Assembly: GCA_036172665.1 (NCBI GenBank)
Contig: CM069870.1
Location: 41,374,001-41,438,000, forward strand
Source of the DNA: Prosopocoilus inquinatus
Taxonomy: Eukaryota > Arthropoda > Insecta > Coleoptera > Lucanidae
DNA length: 64,000 bases
Direction of reading: 5' to 3'
Made by a program: the position numbers and the translations under genes. Under the pieces are notes generated by a model. It was not told where the DNA came from, did no database searches, and saw only the letters and a program-made list of their open reading frames with translations. Positions 37,392 to 46,441 of the stretch are shown here, piece after piece (position 1 is the stretch's first letter; the number at the start of each line of letters is the position of its first letter).

Positions 37392-37631
37392 TAATCACAA
37401 AGCAACACAAAACCTGTGGCTGTAATCCAAATAAATAGTGAGAAAACCCCTCGACCACATTAATTCACTGAAAGCGAATACGTATTTCGGTAACGAAGTT
37501 ACCATCTTCAGCGCTAAACTGATATTAAACTTTAAAACAACAAATAAACTAAACTAGACTAGCCGCACTCCCCCCCTCACTTTCTTTGTACCGTATTATG
37601 CATGCAAAGCAAACCGGGATTCTTCGAAAAT
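37392..37631 (-). repeat. Pseudo-LTR of Penelope copy A
   Basis: Non-coding block shared with 39,990-40,235 and, inverted, 41,722-41,967 and 44,326-44,525. It holds a C7 run near 37,571 (CCGCACTCCCCCCCTCAC) and a hammerhead-like motif. Confidence 0.85.
37473..37515 (-). ncRNA. Hammerhead-like ribozyme motif 1
   Basis: On the minus strand AGCG is followed by CTGAAGA, one T, GGTAAC, loop TTC, GTTACC, GAAA, the self-complementary TACGTA, TT and CGCT. AGCG/CGCT is stem I, GGTAAC/GTTACC stem II. Hammerhead ribozymes are established in Penelope-like elements. The extra T before stem II and the AUU cleavage triplet are non-canonical. Confidence 0.65.
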
Positions 37632-39989
37632 CTAAAGGTCGAAGAGGCAAGAAGCGGTCGGCCCGGACTTCTCAAAATTCATTAATCTATTCCTATTTTT
37701 GTGAATCTCCAAGCTTTCGAAAGAATCTAGGTTTGTTTTGTTATTAATTTGTTTGATTAAATCTATTTTATTTACCGAATGATTGTTTTCAAGCATGTGT
37801 AAGGCAACACTGGATTTATCAAAGCGTTTGTATTTTAAATGAGCCAAGTGTTCTTTGAATCTAATTTTTAAGGATCTTTTTGTTTGCCCTACATAAATTT
37901 GATCACAATTTTTACAACTAATTTTATATATACCTGATTTATCCTCCGAATCTACTTTATCTTTTGGATTTCCCAGCAACGATTTTAAGCTGTTATTGCT
38001 GGTGTAAACTATTCTTAAACCTAATTTTTTAAAAATTGTATTCAACCCTTTAGTATATTGAGGATAAAACGGCATTTTTACAATTTTCTTATAATCTACC
38101 TCACCTATTTTGTCAGATTTTAGTGTGGTTATTTTATTAATCTCTAATTTTTGTTTTTGTTTTCTAATAATGTTATAGATTACATCGGGTTGGTAACCAT
38201 TGTACGTGGCGATTTTAATAATTTCTTGAAGTTCTTTACTATAATTAACAGTTGATAAAGGGAATGTCAGCATCCTATGCACTAAGAAATTTAAGGCCGC
38301 TAATTTATATTGTTTGCAATGATTTGAATCCGCGGGAATGAATCTATTAACATTAGTAGATTTCCTATAAACGTTAAATTCTAATTTATTACTATTTCTA
38401 GTTACTAATGTGTCTAAAAAGGGTAGTTTATTGTTAGTTTCAATTTCATAGGTAAATTTGATGGTGGTGAATTTAGAGTTTAAACTTTTAAGGAATTCCT
38501 CTATTGAACATTTACTTTGGTCAAAAACACAAAATATATCATCGACGTATCTCACCCAGATTTTAGGGAAATAATCTAAAGAGGCTTTAAGTTCCGTTTC
38601 AAATTTACCCATAAACAGATTTGCCATAAACGGTGACAAGCTATTTCCCATGGCCGCCCCTTCCAATTGTTGGTAAAACTCGTTGTTAAATTTAAAGAAA
38701 TTTTGATTCATGCATAAACTAGTGAGTTTTATTAATTCATCCACTTCCTCCTTATCGAAGCTATTCTTTGATAAAAGTTCTTTCAGGTAATCTAAGGTGG
38801 TTTTTACAGGTATACTAGGAAATAAGGAAGTGACATCGAAGGATACTAAAATTTCGTTTGGTTTTATTTCTAGATTTTTTAATTTTTCAATAAATTCTAA
38901 TGAATTTTTAACAGAAAAATCGGGTAATTTAACTGGAAGGTTATTAAATTTATCACTTAACCACCTCGATAATGAAGAAGTCGGTGAATTTATACAGGAT
39001 ACAATGGGTCTCATGCTGTTACCTGGTTTGTGTATTTTTGGTAAACAATACAATCTAGGGATTATTGGGTTAGATGTTGTTAATTTGTAACGTAAAGCGT
39101 TCGTAATCGCTTTACTGCAGTCTAACATGGTTTTTTTGGTCTCCGTAATCATTTTAGGTAAAGGATCTTTTTTAACTTTCTGGTATTGACCTTGATTAAG
39201 CATGCCATTTACTCTGTCGAAATAATCTTCTTTATCTAAAAGGACCACAGTATTGCCTTTGTCCGCCTTGAGATAAAAACAATCTTTTTCTCTAAGTGTT
39301 TTAATGATTTTCAAATTTTTATCTTGTTTTTTGGGGGAGGACTGAATTTTGTTTTCGGAAATTTGAATTTTACACGCGGTTCTAACAAAACTTTTGACAT
39401 TTTCGTTACAAAACTTAATCGAATCTTCTATACCTGTTACGATTTCATCTAAAGGCGGTTTGTTGAACTTAAGATTAAACTTTAGTCCTTTGCTGAGCAA
39501 GTTTTTCTCTTCCTCACCGAAGGATTTTGATGATTCATTTTTAATTAACAAATCATCTGGATAAGTTTGTTCAATCTCGGATGGTGGTTTTTTATTACGC
39601 AAATTCGTCAATTTTTTGTTTAATGTAGTTACTTTTTGTTTCAATTTCCTCTGAATGACATCTTCCGTCTTATTCAAAAAACTTATCCAATCCAAGTATT
39701 CAGGATAACTTTGGTTTCTAATTAAGGTTAGATGCAATTCATATAACTCTAATTCTAATTTACTTAATTTATGATACTGATATTTTATTTCTGAAGATAG
39801 CCATTTCTCCTTAGCATACTGAATTGCTTTCAAACTAGAATAGGAATTCGTAGACGATTTTATATTAATAAATTTCGGGAACACTTTAAGTTTCTTGCAA
39901 TCTTTCAGAAATTTAATATCAGCTTTAATGAAATTAATTTTAGTACTTATCTTAAAAAATTTGTTGCATAAAGTTGACCGGGAAGCCAT
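37632..39989 (-). CDS. Penelope-like reverse transcriptase with GIY-YIG endonuclease, copy A
   Basis: A 785-codon intact frame starting MASRSTLCNK (ATG at 39,989). Domains in order: a helical N-terminal region, a KADKGNTVVLLDK block (about residue 243), RT motif A in VSFDVTSLFP (about 385), the GAAMGNSLSPF block, RT catalytic YVDD (about 481-484), then the linker, and a C-terminal GIY-YIG nuclease (GIYKISCKNCDQIYVGQT, about 686-703) with a Cys-x-x-Cys pair between GIY and YVG. It copies element RNA at sites opened by its own endonuclease. Length and domain order fit the canonical endonuclease-bearing Penelope type. It differs from copy D by one residue that I could see (VVLLD against VVILD). 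Confidence 0.95.
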   Translation of the reverse strand: MASRSTLCNKFFKISTKINFIKADIKFLKDCKKLKVFPKFINIKSSTNSYSSLKAIQYAKEKWLSSEIKYQYHKLSKLELELYELHLTLIRNQSYPEYLDWISFLNKTEDVIQRKLKQKVTTLNKKLTNLRNKKPPSEIEQTYPDDLLIKNESSKSFGEEEKNLLSKGLKFNLKFNKPPLDEIVTGIEDSIKFCNENVKSFVRTACKIQISENKIQSSPKKQDKNLKIIKTLREKDCFYLKADKGNTVVLLDKEDYFDRVNGMLNQGQYQKVKKDPLPKMITETKKTMLDCSKAITNALRYKLTTSNPIIPRLYCLPKIHKPGNSMRPIVSCINSPTSSLSRWLSDKFNNLPVKLPDFSVKNSLEFIEKLKNLEIKPNEILVSFDVTSLFPSIPVKTTLDYLKELLSKNSFDKEEVDELIKLTSLCMNQNFFKFNNEFYQQLEGAAMGNSLSPFMANLFMGKFETELKASLDYFPKIWVRYVDDIFCVFDQSKCSIEEFLKSLNSKFTTIKFTYEIETNNKLPFLDTLVTRNSNKLEFNVYRKSTNVNRFIPADSNHCKQYKLAALNFLVHRMLTFPLSTVNYSKELQEIIKIATYNGYQPDVIYNIIRKQKQKLEINKITTLKSDKIGEVDYKKIVKMPFYPQYTKGLNTIFKKLGLRIVYTSNNSLKSLLGNPKDKVDSEDKSGIYKISCKNCDQIYVGQTKRSLKIRFKEHLAHLKYKRFDKSSVALHMLENNHSVNKIDLIKQINNKTNLDSFESLEIHKNRNRLMNFEKSGPTASCLFDL

Positions 39990-40235
39990 CTTCAATAATC
40001 ACAAAGCAACACAAAACCTGTGGCTGTAATCCAAATAAATAGTGAGAAAACCCCTCGACCACATTAATTCACTGAAAGCGAATACGTATTTCGGTAACGA
40101 AGTTACCATCTTCAGCGCTAAACTGATATTAAACTTTAAAACAACAAATAAACTAAACTAGACTAGCCGCACTCCCCCCCTCACTTTCTTTGTACCGTAT
40201 TATGCATGCAAAGCAAACCGGGATTCTTCGAAAAT
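39990..40235 (-). repeat. Pseudo-LTR between Penelope copies A and B
   Basis: Repeats 37,392-37,631 in the same orientation, giving a tandem A-B arrangement typical of Penelope-like elements. Confidence 0.85.
40077..40119 (-). ncRNA. Hammerhead-like ribozyme motif 2
   Basis: Same core, stems and self-complementary TACGTA as motif 1 (minus strand). It lies between two tandem copies, where self-cleavage would release unit-length RNA. Confidence 0.65.
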
Positions 40236-41455
40236 CTAAAGGTCGAAGAGGCAAGAAGCGGTCGGCCCGGACTTCTCAAAATTCATTAATCTATTCCTAT
40301 TTTTGTGAATCTCCAAGCTTTCGAAAGAATCTAGGTTTGTTTTGTTATTAATTTGTTTGATTAAATCTATTTTATTTACCGAATGATTGTTTTCAAGCAT
40401 GTGTAAGGCAACACTGGATTTATCAAAGCGTTTGTATTTTAAATGAGCCAAGTGTTCTTTGAATCTAATTTTTAAGGATCTTTTTGTTTGCCCTACATAA
40501 ATTTGATTACAATTTTTACAACTAATTTTATATATACCTGATTTATCCTCCGAATCTACTTTATCTTTTGGATTTCCCAGCAACGATTTTAAGCTGTTAT
40601 TGCTGGTGTAAACTATTCTTAAACCTAATTTTTTAAAAATTGTATTCAACCCTTTAGTATATTGAGGATAAAACGGCATTTTTACAATTTTCTTATAATC
40701 TACCTCACCTATTTTGTCAGATTTTAGTGTGGTTATTTTATTAATCTCTAATTTTTGTTTTTGTTTTCTAATAATGTTATAGATTACATCGGGTTGGTAA
40801 CCATTGTACGTGGCGATTTTAATAATTTCTTGAAGTTCTTTACTATAATTAACAGTTGATAAAGGGAATGTCAGCATCCTATGCACTAAGAAATTTAAGG
40901 CCGCTAATTTATATTGTTTGCAATGATTTGAATCCGCGGGAATGAATCTATTAACATTAGTAGATTTCCTATAAACGTTAAATTCTAATTTATTACTATT
41001 TCTAGTTACTAATGTGTCTAAAAAGGGTAGTTTATTGTTAGTTTCAATTTCATAGGTAAATTTGATGGTGGTGAATTTAGAGTTTAAACTTTTAAGGAAT
41101 TCCTCTATTGAACATTTACTTTGGTCAAAAACACAAAATATATCATCGACGTATCTCACCCAGATTTTAGGGAAATAATCTAAAGAGGCTTTAAGTTCCG
41201 TTTCAAATTTACCCATAAACAGATTTGCCATAAACGGTGACAAGCTATTTCCCATGGCCGCCCCTTCCAATTGTTGGTAAAACTCGTTGTTAAATTTAAA
41301 GAAATTTTGATTCATGCATAAACTAGTGAGTTTTATTAATTCATCCACTTCCTCCTTATCGAAGCTATTCTTTGATAAAAGTTCTTTCAGGTAATCTAAG
41401 GTGGTTTTTACAGGTATACTAGGAAATAAGGAAGTGACATCGAAGGATACTAAAA
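40236..41455 (-). pseudogene. Penelope-like RT/GIY-YIG, copy B, 5' truncated
   Basis: Encodes about the last 406 residues, beginning inside RT motif A (after TKI/SF-DV at 41,455) and keeping the GAAMGNSL block, YVDD and the whole GIY-YIG domain. It lacks the N-terminal 380 residues and so has no original start; an internal Met at 41,348 opens a 370-codon frame. One difference from A and D is KNCNQ in place of KNCDQ. 5' truncation is usual for target-primed retroelements. Confidence 0.9.
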
Positions 41456-41721
41456 TTTATGTAGGGCAAACAAAAAGATCCTTAAAAATTAGATTCAAAG
41501 AACACTTGGCTCATTTAAAATACAAACGCTTTGATAAATCCAGTGTTGCCTTACACATGCTTGAAAACAATCATTCGGTAAATAAAATAGATTTAATCAA
41601 ACAAATTAATAACAAAACAAACCTAGATTCTTTCGAAAGCTTGGAGATTCACAAAAATAGGAATAGATTAATGAATTTTGAGAAGTCCGGGCCGACCGCT
41701 TCTTGCCTCTTCGACCTTTAG
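41455..41721 (+). pseudogene. Penelope-like GIY-YIG C-terminal fragment, copy C
   Basis: Starts abruptly at the IYVGQT part of the nuclease and runs to the stop after CLFDL. It abuts copy B head to head, so a chimeric 106-codon frame (41,401-41,721) crosses the junction, reading antisense of B and then C. It has no RT domain and no complete GIY motif. The junction marks the centre of the palindromic composite. Confidence 0.9.
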
Positions 41722-41967
41722 ATTTTCGAAGAATCCCGGTTTGCTTTGCATGCATAATACGGTACAAAGAAAGTGAGGGGGGGAGTGCGGCTAGTCTAGT
41801 TTAGTTTATTTGTTGTTTTAAAGTTTAATATCAGTTTAGCGCTGAAGATGGTAACTTCGTTACCGAAATACGTATTCGCTTTCAGTGAATTAATGTGGTC
41901 GAGGGGTTTTCTCACTATTTATTTGGATTACAGCCACAGGTTTTGTGTTGCTTTGTGATTATTGAAG
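41722..41967 (+). repeat. Pseudo-LTR between Penelope copies C and D
   Basis: The same block as at 39,990-40,235, inverted. It runs from just after the copy C stop to the start codon of copy D. Confidence 0.85.
41838..41880 (+). ncRNA. Hammerhead-like ribozyme motif 3
   Basis: AGCG (41,838-41,841), CTGAAGA (41,842-41,848), stem II GGTAAC/GTTACC, GAAA (41,865-41,868), TACGTA, then CGCT (41,877-41,880). Identical to the other three copies. Confidence 0.65.
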
Positions 41968-44325
41968 ATGGCTTCCCGGTCAACTTTATGCAACAAATTT
42001 TTTAAGATAAGTACTAAAATTAATTTCATTAAAGCTGATATTAAATTTCTGAAAGATTGCAAGAAACTTAAAGTGTTCCCGAAATTTATTAATATAAAAT
42101 CGTCTACGAATTCCTATTCTAGTTTGAAAGCAATTCAGTATGCTAAGGAGAAATGGCTATCTTCAGAAATAAAATATCAGTATCATAAATTAAGTAAATT
42201 AGAATTAGAGTTATATGAATTGCATCTAACCTTAATTAGAAACCAAAGTTATCCTGAATACTTGGATTGGATAAGTTTTTTGAATAAGACGGAAGATGTC
42301 ATTCAGAGGAAATTGAAACAAAAAGTAACTACATTAAACAAAAAATTGACGAATTTGCGTAATAAAAAACCACCATCCGAGATTGAACAAACTTATCCAG
42401 ATGATTTGTTAATTAAAAATGAATCATCAAAATCCTTCGGTGAGGAAGAGAAAAACTTGCTCAGCAAAGGACTAAAGTTTAATCTTAAGTTCAACAAACC
42501 GCCTTTAGATGAAATCGTAACAGGTATAGAAGATTCGATTAAGTTTTGTAACGAAAATGTCAAAAGTTTTGTTAGAACCGCGTGTAAAATTCAAATTTCC
42601 GAAAACAAAATTCAGTCCTCCCCCAAAAAACAAGATAAAAATTTGAAAATCATTAAAACACTTAGAGAAAAAGATTGTTTTTATCTCAAGGCGGACAAAG
42701 GCAATACTGTGGTCATTTTAGATAAAGAAGATTATTTCGACAGAGTAAATGGCATGCTTAATCAAGGTCAATACCAGAAAGTTAAAAAAGATCCTTTACC
42801 TAAAATGATTACGGAGACCAAAAAAACCATGTTAGACTGCAGTAAAGCGATTACGAACGCTTTACGTTACAAATTAACAACATCTAACCCAATAATCCCT
42901 AGATTGTATTGTTTACCAAAAATACACAAACCAGGTAACAGCATGAGACCCATTGTATCCTGTATAAATTCACCGACTTCTTCATTATCGAGGTGGTTAA
43001 GTGATAAATTTAATAACCTTCCAGTTAAATTACCCGATTTTTCTGTTAAAAATTCATTAGAATTTATTGAAAAATTAAAAAATCTAGAAATAAAACCAAA
43101 CGAAATTTTAGTATCCTTCGATGTCACTTCCTTATTTCCTAGTATACCTGTAAAAACCACCTTAGATTACCTGAAAGAACTTTTATCAAAGAATAGCTTC
43201 GATAAGGAGGAAGTGGATGAATTAATAAAACTCACTAGTTTATGCATGAATCAAAATTTCTTTAAATTTAACAACGAGTTTTACCAACAATTGGAAGGGG
43301 CGGCCATGGGAAATAGCTTGTCACCGTTTATGGCAAATCTGTTTATGGGTAAATTTGAAACGGAACTTAAAGCCTCTTTAGATTATTTCCCTAAAATCTG
43401 GGTGAGATACGTCGATGATATATTTTGTGTTTTTGACCAAAGTAAATGTTCAATAGAGGAATTCCTTAAAAGTTTAAACTCTAAATTCACCACCATCAAA
43501 TTTACCTATGAAATTGAAACTAACAATAAACTACCCTTTTTAGACACATTAGTAACTAGAAATAGTAATAAATTAGAATTTAACGTTTATAGGAAATCTA
43601 CTAATGTTAATAGATTCATTCCCGCGGATTCAAATCATTGCAAACAATATAAATTAGCGGCCTTAAATTTCTTAGTGCATAGGATGCTGACATTCCCTTT
43701 ATCAACTGTTAATTATAGTAAAGAACTTCAAGAAATTATTAAAATCGCCACGTACAATGGTTACCAACCCGATGTAATCTATAACATTATTAGAAAACAA
43801 AAACAAAAATTAGAGATTAATAAAATAACCACACTAAAATCTGACAAAATAGGTGAGGTAGATTATAAGAAAATTGTAAAAATGCCGTTTTATCCTCAAT
43901 ATACTAAAGGGTTGAATACAATTTTTAAAAAATTAGGTTTAAGAATAGTTTACACCAGCAATAACAGCTTAAAATCGTTGCTGGGAAATCCAAAAGATAA
44001 AGTAGATTCGGAGGATAAATCAGGTATATATAAAATTAGTTGTAAAAATTGTGATCAAATTTATGTAGGGCAAACAAAAAGATCCTTAAAAATTAGATTC
44101 AAAGAACACTTGGCTCATTTAAAATACAAACGCTTTGATAAATCCAGTGTTGCCTTACACATGCTTGAAAACAATCATTCGGTAAATAAAATAGATTTAA
44201 TCAAACAAATTAATAACAAAACAAACCTAGATTCTTTCGAAAGCTTGGAGATTCACAAAAATAGGAATAGATTAATGAATTTTGAGAAGTCCGGGCCGAC
44301 CGCTTCTTGCCTCTTCGACCTTTAG
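41968..44325 (+). CDS. Penelope-like reverse transcriptase with GIY-YIG endonuclease, copy D
   Basis: An intact 785-codon frame with the same domains as copy A, read on the other strand: motif A near residue 385, YVDD at 481-484 (DNA 43,408-43,419) and GIY-YIG from about 686. The real start is taken as the ATG at 41,968 (MASRST). An upstream in-frame TTG adds two codons but is unlikely to be used. With copy A it shows that two potentially active genes sit in opposite orientations in one insertion. A 97-codon antisense ORF inside (42,867-43,160) is a shadow. Confidence 0.95.
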   Translation: MASRSTLCNKFFKISTKINFIKADIKFLKDCKKLKVFPKFINIKSSTNSYSSLKAIQYAKEKWLSSEIKYQYHKLSKLELELYELHLTLIRNQSYPEYLDWISFLNKTEDVIQRKLKQKVTTLNKKLTNLRNKKPPSEIEQTYPDDLLIKNESSKSFGEEEKNLLSKGLKFNLKFNKPPLDEIVTGIEDSIKFCNENVKSFVRTACKIQISENKIQSSPKKQDKNLKIIKTLREKDCFYLKADKGNTVVILDKEDYFDRVNGMLNQGQYQKVKKDPLPKMITETKKTMLDCSKAITNALRYKLTTSNPIIPRLYCLPKIHKPGNSMRPIVSCINSPTSSLSRWLSDKFNNLPVKLPDFSVKNSLEFIEKLKNLEIKPNEILVSFDVTSLFPSIPVKTTLDYLKELLSKNSFDKEEVDELIKLTSLCMNQNFFKFNNEFYQQLEGAAMGNSLSPFMANLFMGKFETELKASLDYFPKIWVRYVDDIFCVFDQSKCSIEEFLKSLNSKFTTIKFTYEIETNNKLPFLDTLVTRNSNKLEFNVYRKSTNVNRFIPADSNHCKQYKLAALNFLVHRMLTFPLSTVNYSKELQEIIKIATYNGYQPDVIYNIIRKQKQKLEINKITTLKSDKIGEVDYKKIVKMPFYPQYTKGLNTIFKKLGLRIVYTSNNSLKSLLGNPKDKVDSEDKSGIYKISCKNCDQIYVGQTKRSLKIRFKEHLAHLKYKRFDKSSVALHMLENNHSVNKIDLIKQINNKTNLDSFESLEIHKNRNRLMNFEKSGPTASCLFDL

Positions 44326-44525
44326 ATTTTCGAAGAATCCCGGTTTGCTTTGCATGCATAATACGGTACAAAGAAAGTGAGGGGGGGAGTGCGGCTAGTC
44401 TAGTTTAGTTTATTTGTTGTTTTAAAGTTTAATATCAGTTTAGCGCTGAAGATGGTAACTTCGTTACCGAAATACGTATTCGCTTTCAGTGAATTAATGT
44501 GGTCGAGGGGTTTTCTCACTATTTA
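44326..44525 (+). repeat. Terminal pseudo-LTR of Penelope copy D
   Basis: Matches 41,722-41,920, but stops at CACTATTTA where the internal copy continues TTGGATTACAG. That truncation point is the insertion boundary. Confidence 0.85.
44442..44484 (+). ncRNA. Hammerhead-like ribozyme motif 4
   Basis: Same core as motif 3, at the outer right end of the composite, 41 bp before the target duplication. Confidence 0.65.
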
Positions 44526-44537
44526 TTCAGTGTACTA
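44526..44537. repeat. Right 12-bp target site duplication
   Basis: TTCAGTGTACTA, the exact partner of 37,380-37,391. The ATPase coding sequence resumes here. Confidence 0.85.
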
Positions 44538-44896
44538 CACAAAATTTAATTAAAGAATATTTCTCCTTTGGACGTCATAGAAATGTGGACTGCTTTTATT
44601 TAAGTCAAACTTACAGTGCAATACCCAAACAAATGATTCGTGATAATTGTAATTTCTTAGTACTATTTCGTCAAGATTTCACAAATTTGAAACACGTTTA
44701 CGATGATTACCTCAGCGGAGATATGACTATGGACCAGTTTCGTAATATCTGTTACGCTTGTTGGAAGGAACCGTTTGTTTTTTTAGTTATTGATACCAAT
44801 TGTTCCATAAACGCAGGGAGATATCGTAAAGGATTCGACACGTACATATATCTTGAAAACCACTACATTTTACGTAGTTCTTTCATTTTTACATAG
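44538..44896 (+). pseudogene. Packaging ATPase, second part
   Basis: Continues the ATPase in frame after the insertion: FSFGRHRNVDCFYLSQTYS carries the conserved Gln (sensor-like QT) region, followed by FLVLFRQDFTNLKHVYDDY and a GRYRKGFD end. The product would pack genomic DNA into capsids. This part is free of stops, so the gene was damaged at its P-loop end and by the retroelement, not here. Confidence 0.85.
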
Positions 44897-44946
44897 TTCT
44901 ACAGTTCTTCAGTACTGTAACAGACGTTAAAGGATGCGGATGCGCC

Positions 44947-45733
44947 ATGAGTAACAAACTTATTGCATTGCTTATTATTGAGTTGGCCATTGCGCGCGAA
45001 AGTTTGCGTACTAAATTAAAAACACTTAAATCCGATATTGCACAAGCATCATGCGGAGCAATCAAAAAAGTATCTGCAGACAACTTATTCACCTATTGTA
45101 GAGCCACTCCGAGATATTGTCAATAAGCTAGATGTTGTTCGCAGCGTATTACCTATGAAAGAGGAGCAACAGTCTTACGAAGCCAGTGAAAAGAGACTGA
45201 AAGAGGAGCCAAAGAGTTCTTTCCTACGAAAAAGACCGATTTATAAATTGAAATCTGATCCTTCTTTCATACGAGGAAGACCGAGTTATAAATTAAAATC
45301 CGATCCTTCGTCGCGAATTGGATTGTCAGAGGAGCATGATGTGGGTACTTCAACACCACTTGGACGTGAAATTAAACAACCTTCCATCTTAGAAGATGAA
45401 GAAATTCTTGAGGTTTCATATGAAAAGTCCACATCTCCAACTTCAAAATCTGTTTATGAAGAAGCACAAGAATATGACACCGAAAGCAGTAACCCCGCCT
45501 GTGGACGACTCCCTGGCTCATGCTCGTACACTTCTAGAAGAACGAAAATCATTACTTCAGACTAGATTAGAATCACCGCTGGTAGAAGCTGCCTTAAATC
45601 GTATCATCCGTTAGCACGTGATTATGTTACACGATTTGAAACTGATGTAGAAAATGAATTCGATACAAAATACGGTGTAAGAGAAGAACATGAGAGATTG
45701 TTTGTTGGGGAATTTTACAATGCAGAGCTTTAA
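44947..45733 (+). pseudogene. Polinton hypothetical gene between ATPase and integrase, broken
   Basis: Starts MSNKLIALLIIELAIARESL. It shifts frame near 45,040 into a frame with YSPIVEPLRDIVNKLDVV, and shifts again near 45,500 into DDSLAHARTLLEERKSLLQ, then again near 45,615 into RDYVTRFETDVENEF and KYGVREEHERLF. The pieces resemble a gene widely present in insect Polintons, whose role I do not know. It ends abruptly at FYNAEL and stop just before the truncated integrase, where about 1 kb of element seems to be missing. Confidence 0.65.
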
Positions 45734-45739
45734 AATTTA

Positions 45740-46330
45740 ATGAAGAAATATAGAATTAATCACTACAGCACATACTCTAATTTAAAAAGTTCGATAGTCG
45801 AAAGATTTAATAGACCCCTAAAACAAAAAATGTGGAAAGAATTTAGCATGCAAGGAAATTTCGGATGGTTCAATTTATTACCAAGGCGAATTGAAGAATA
45901 CAATAACACTGTTCACAGTACGACGGGTTACAAACCCAGCAAAATAAATCAAAGAAATGCGCAAAGTATTTTACACTCCGTCTACAACCTTAAAATTGTG
46001 GATCCAAGAATTGCAAAATTTAAAGTTGGAGCTCATGTGCGCATCAGTAAATACAGACAAGCATTTTCGAAGATGTACACTCCGAATTGGTCCAACGAAA
46101 TATTTACCATTTCGTCGGTGCAGAATACTAATCCCAGAACATATCTAATTAAGGACACTGATGGTGAAGCCATTCTTGGTGGGTTTTATGAGTACGAGTT
46201 ACAAAAAGTGAAACATCCAGATATATATTTAATTAATGTATTGAGAAAAAAAGGTAATAAAGCGCTTGCAAGTTATTTAGGATTGAGTTCTAAACATGAT
46301 TCATGGATACCAAAACGCAATGTTTTATAA
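45740..46330 (+). pseudogene. Retroviral-type integrase, C-terminal half only, with chromodomain-like tail
   Basis: The 196-codon frame begins inside the integrase catalytic core: SSIVERFNRPLKQKMW (about residues 17-32) holds the third acidic residue, Glu21, of the D,D,E triad. EEYNNTVHSTTGYKPS follows. The C-terminal 35 residues (LINVLRKKGNKALASYLGLS, then SWIPKRNVL) resemble a chromodomain, as in Polinton integrases. The zinc-binding N-terminus and both catalytic Asp residues are missing, so it cannot catalyse integration. It converges on the polymerase gene; AATAAA signals lie at 46,329 (plus) and 46,441-46,446 (minus). Confidence 0.85.
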
Positions 46331-46441
46331 TAAATATTTATTAACTACAACTGTAAACATACAATACTCACAATACACAACAAATGAATTTTACAAATTA
46401 ATTTATTTACTTTCTAACAGAACTTATAAATAAAACATACT

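Larger units (their letters stand above)
37392..44525. mobile_element. Penelope-like retroelement, palindromic composite of four copies
   Basis: The layout is copy A (minus, full), copy B (minus, 5' truncated), copy C (plus, only the 3' end), copy D (plus, full). Each is followed by about 200-260 bp of shared non-coding sequence acting as a pseudo-LTR. Copies A and D are almost identical, and B and C abut at 41,455. The block sits between exact 12-bp target duplications in the Polinton ATPase gene. Penelope-like elements are known for tandem, inverted and 5'-truncated arrays, so this is an extreme but recognisable form. Its intact ORFs show that it is much younger than the decayed Polinton around it. 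Confidence 0.9.

Noticed and set aside
38797..39090. 97-codon antisense ORFs inside the Penelope genes (also 42,867-43,160)
   Set aside because: They are shadows of the RT frame and are identical only because the RT genes are.
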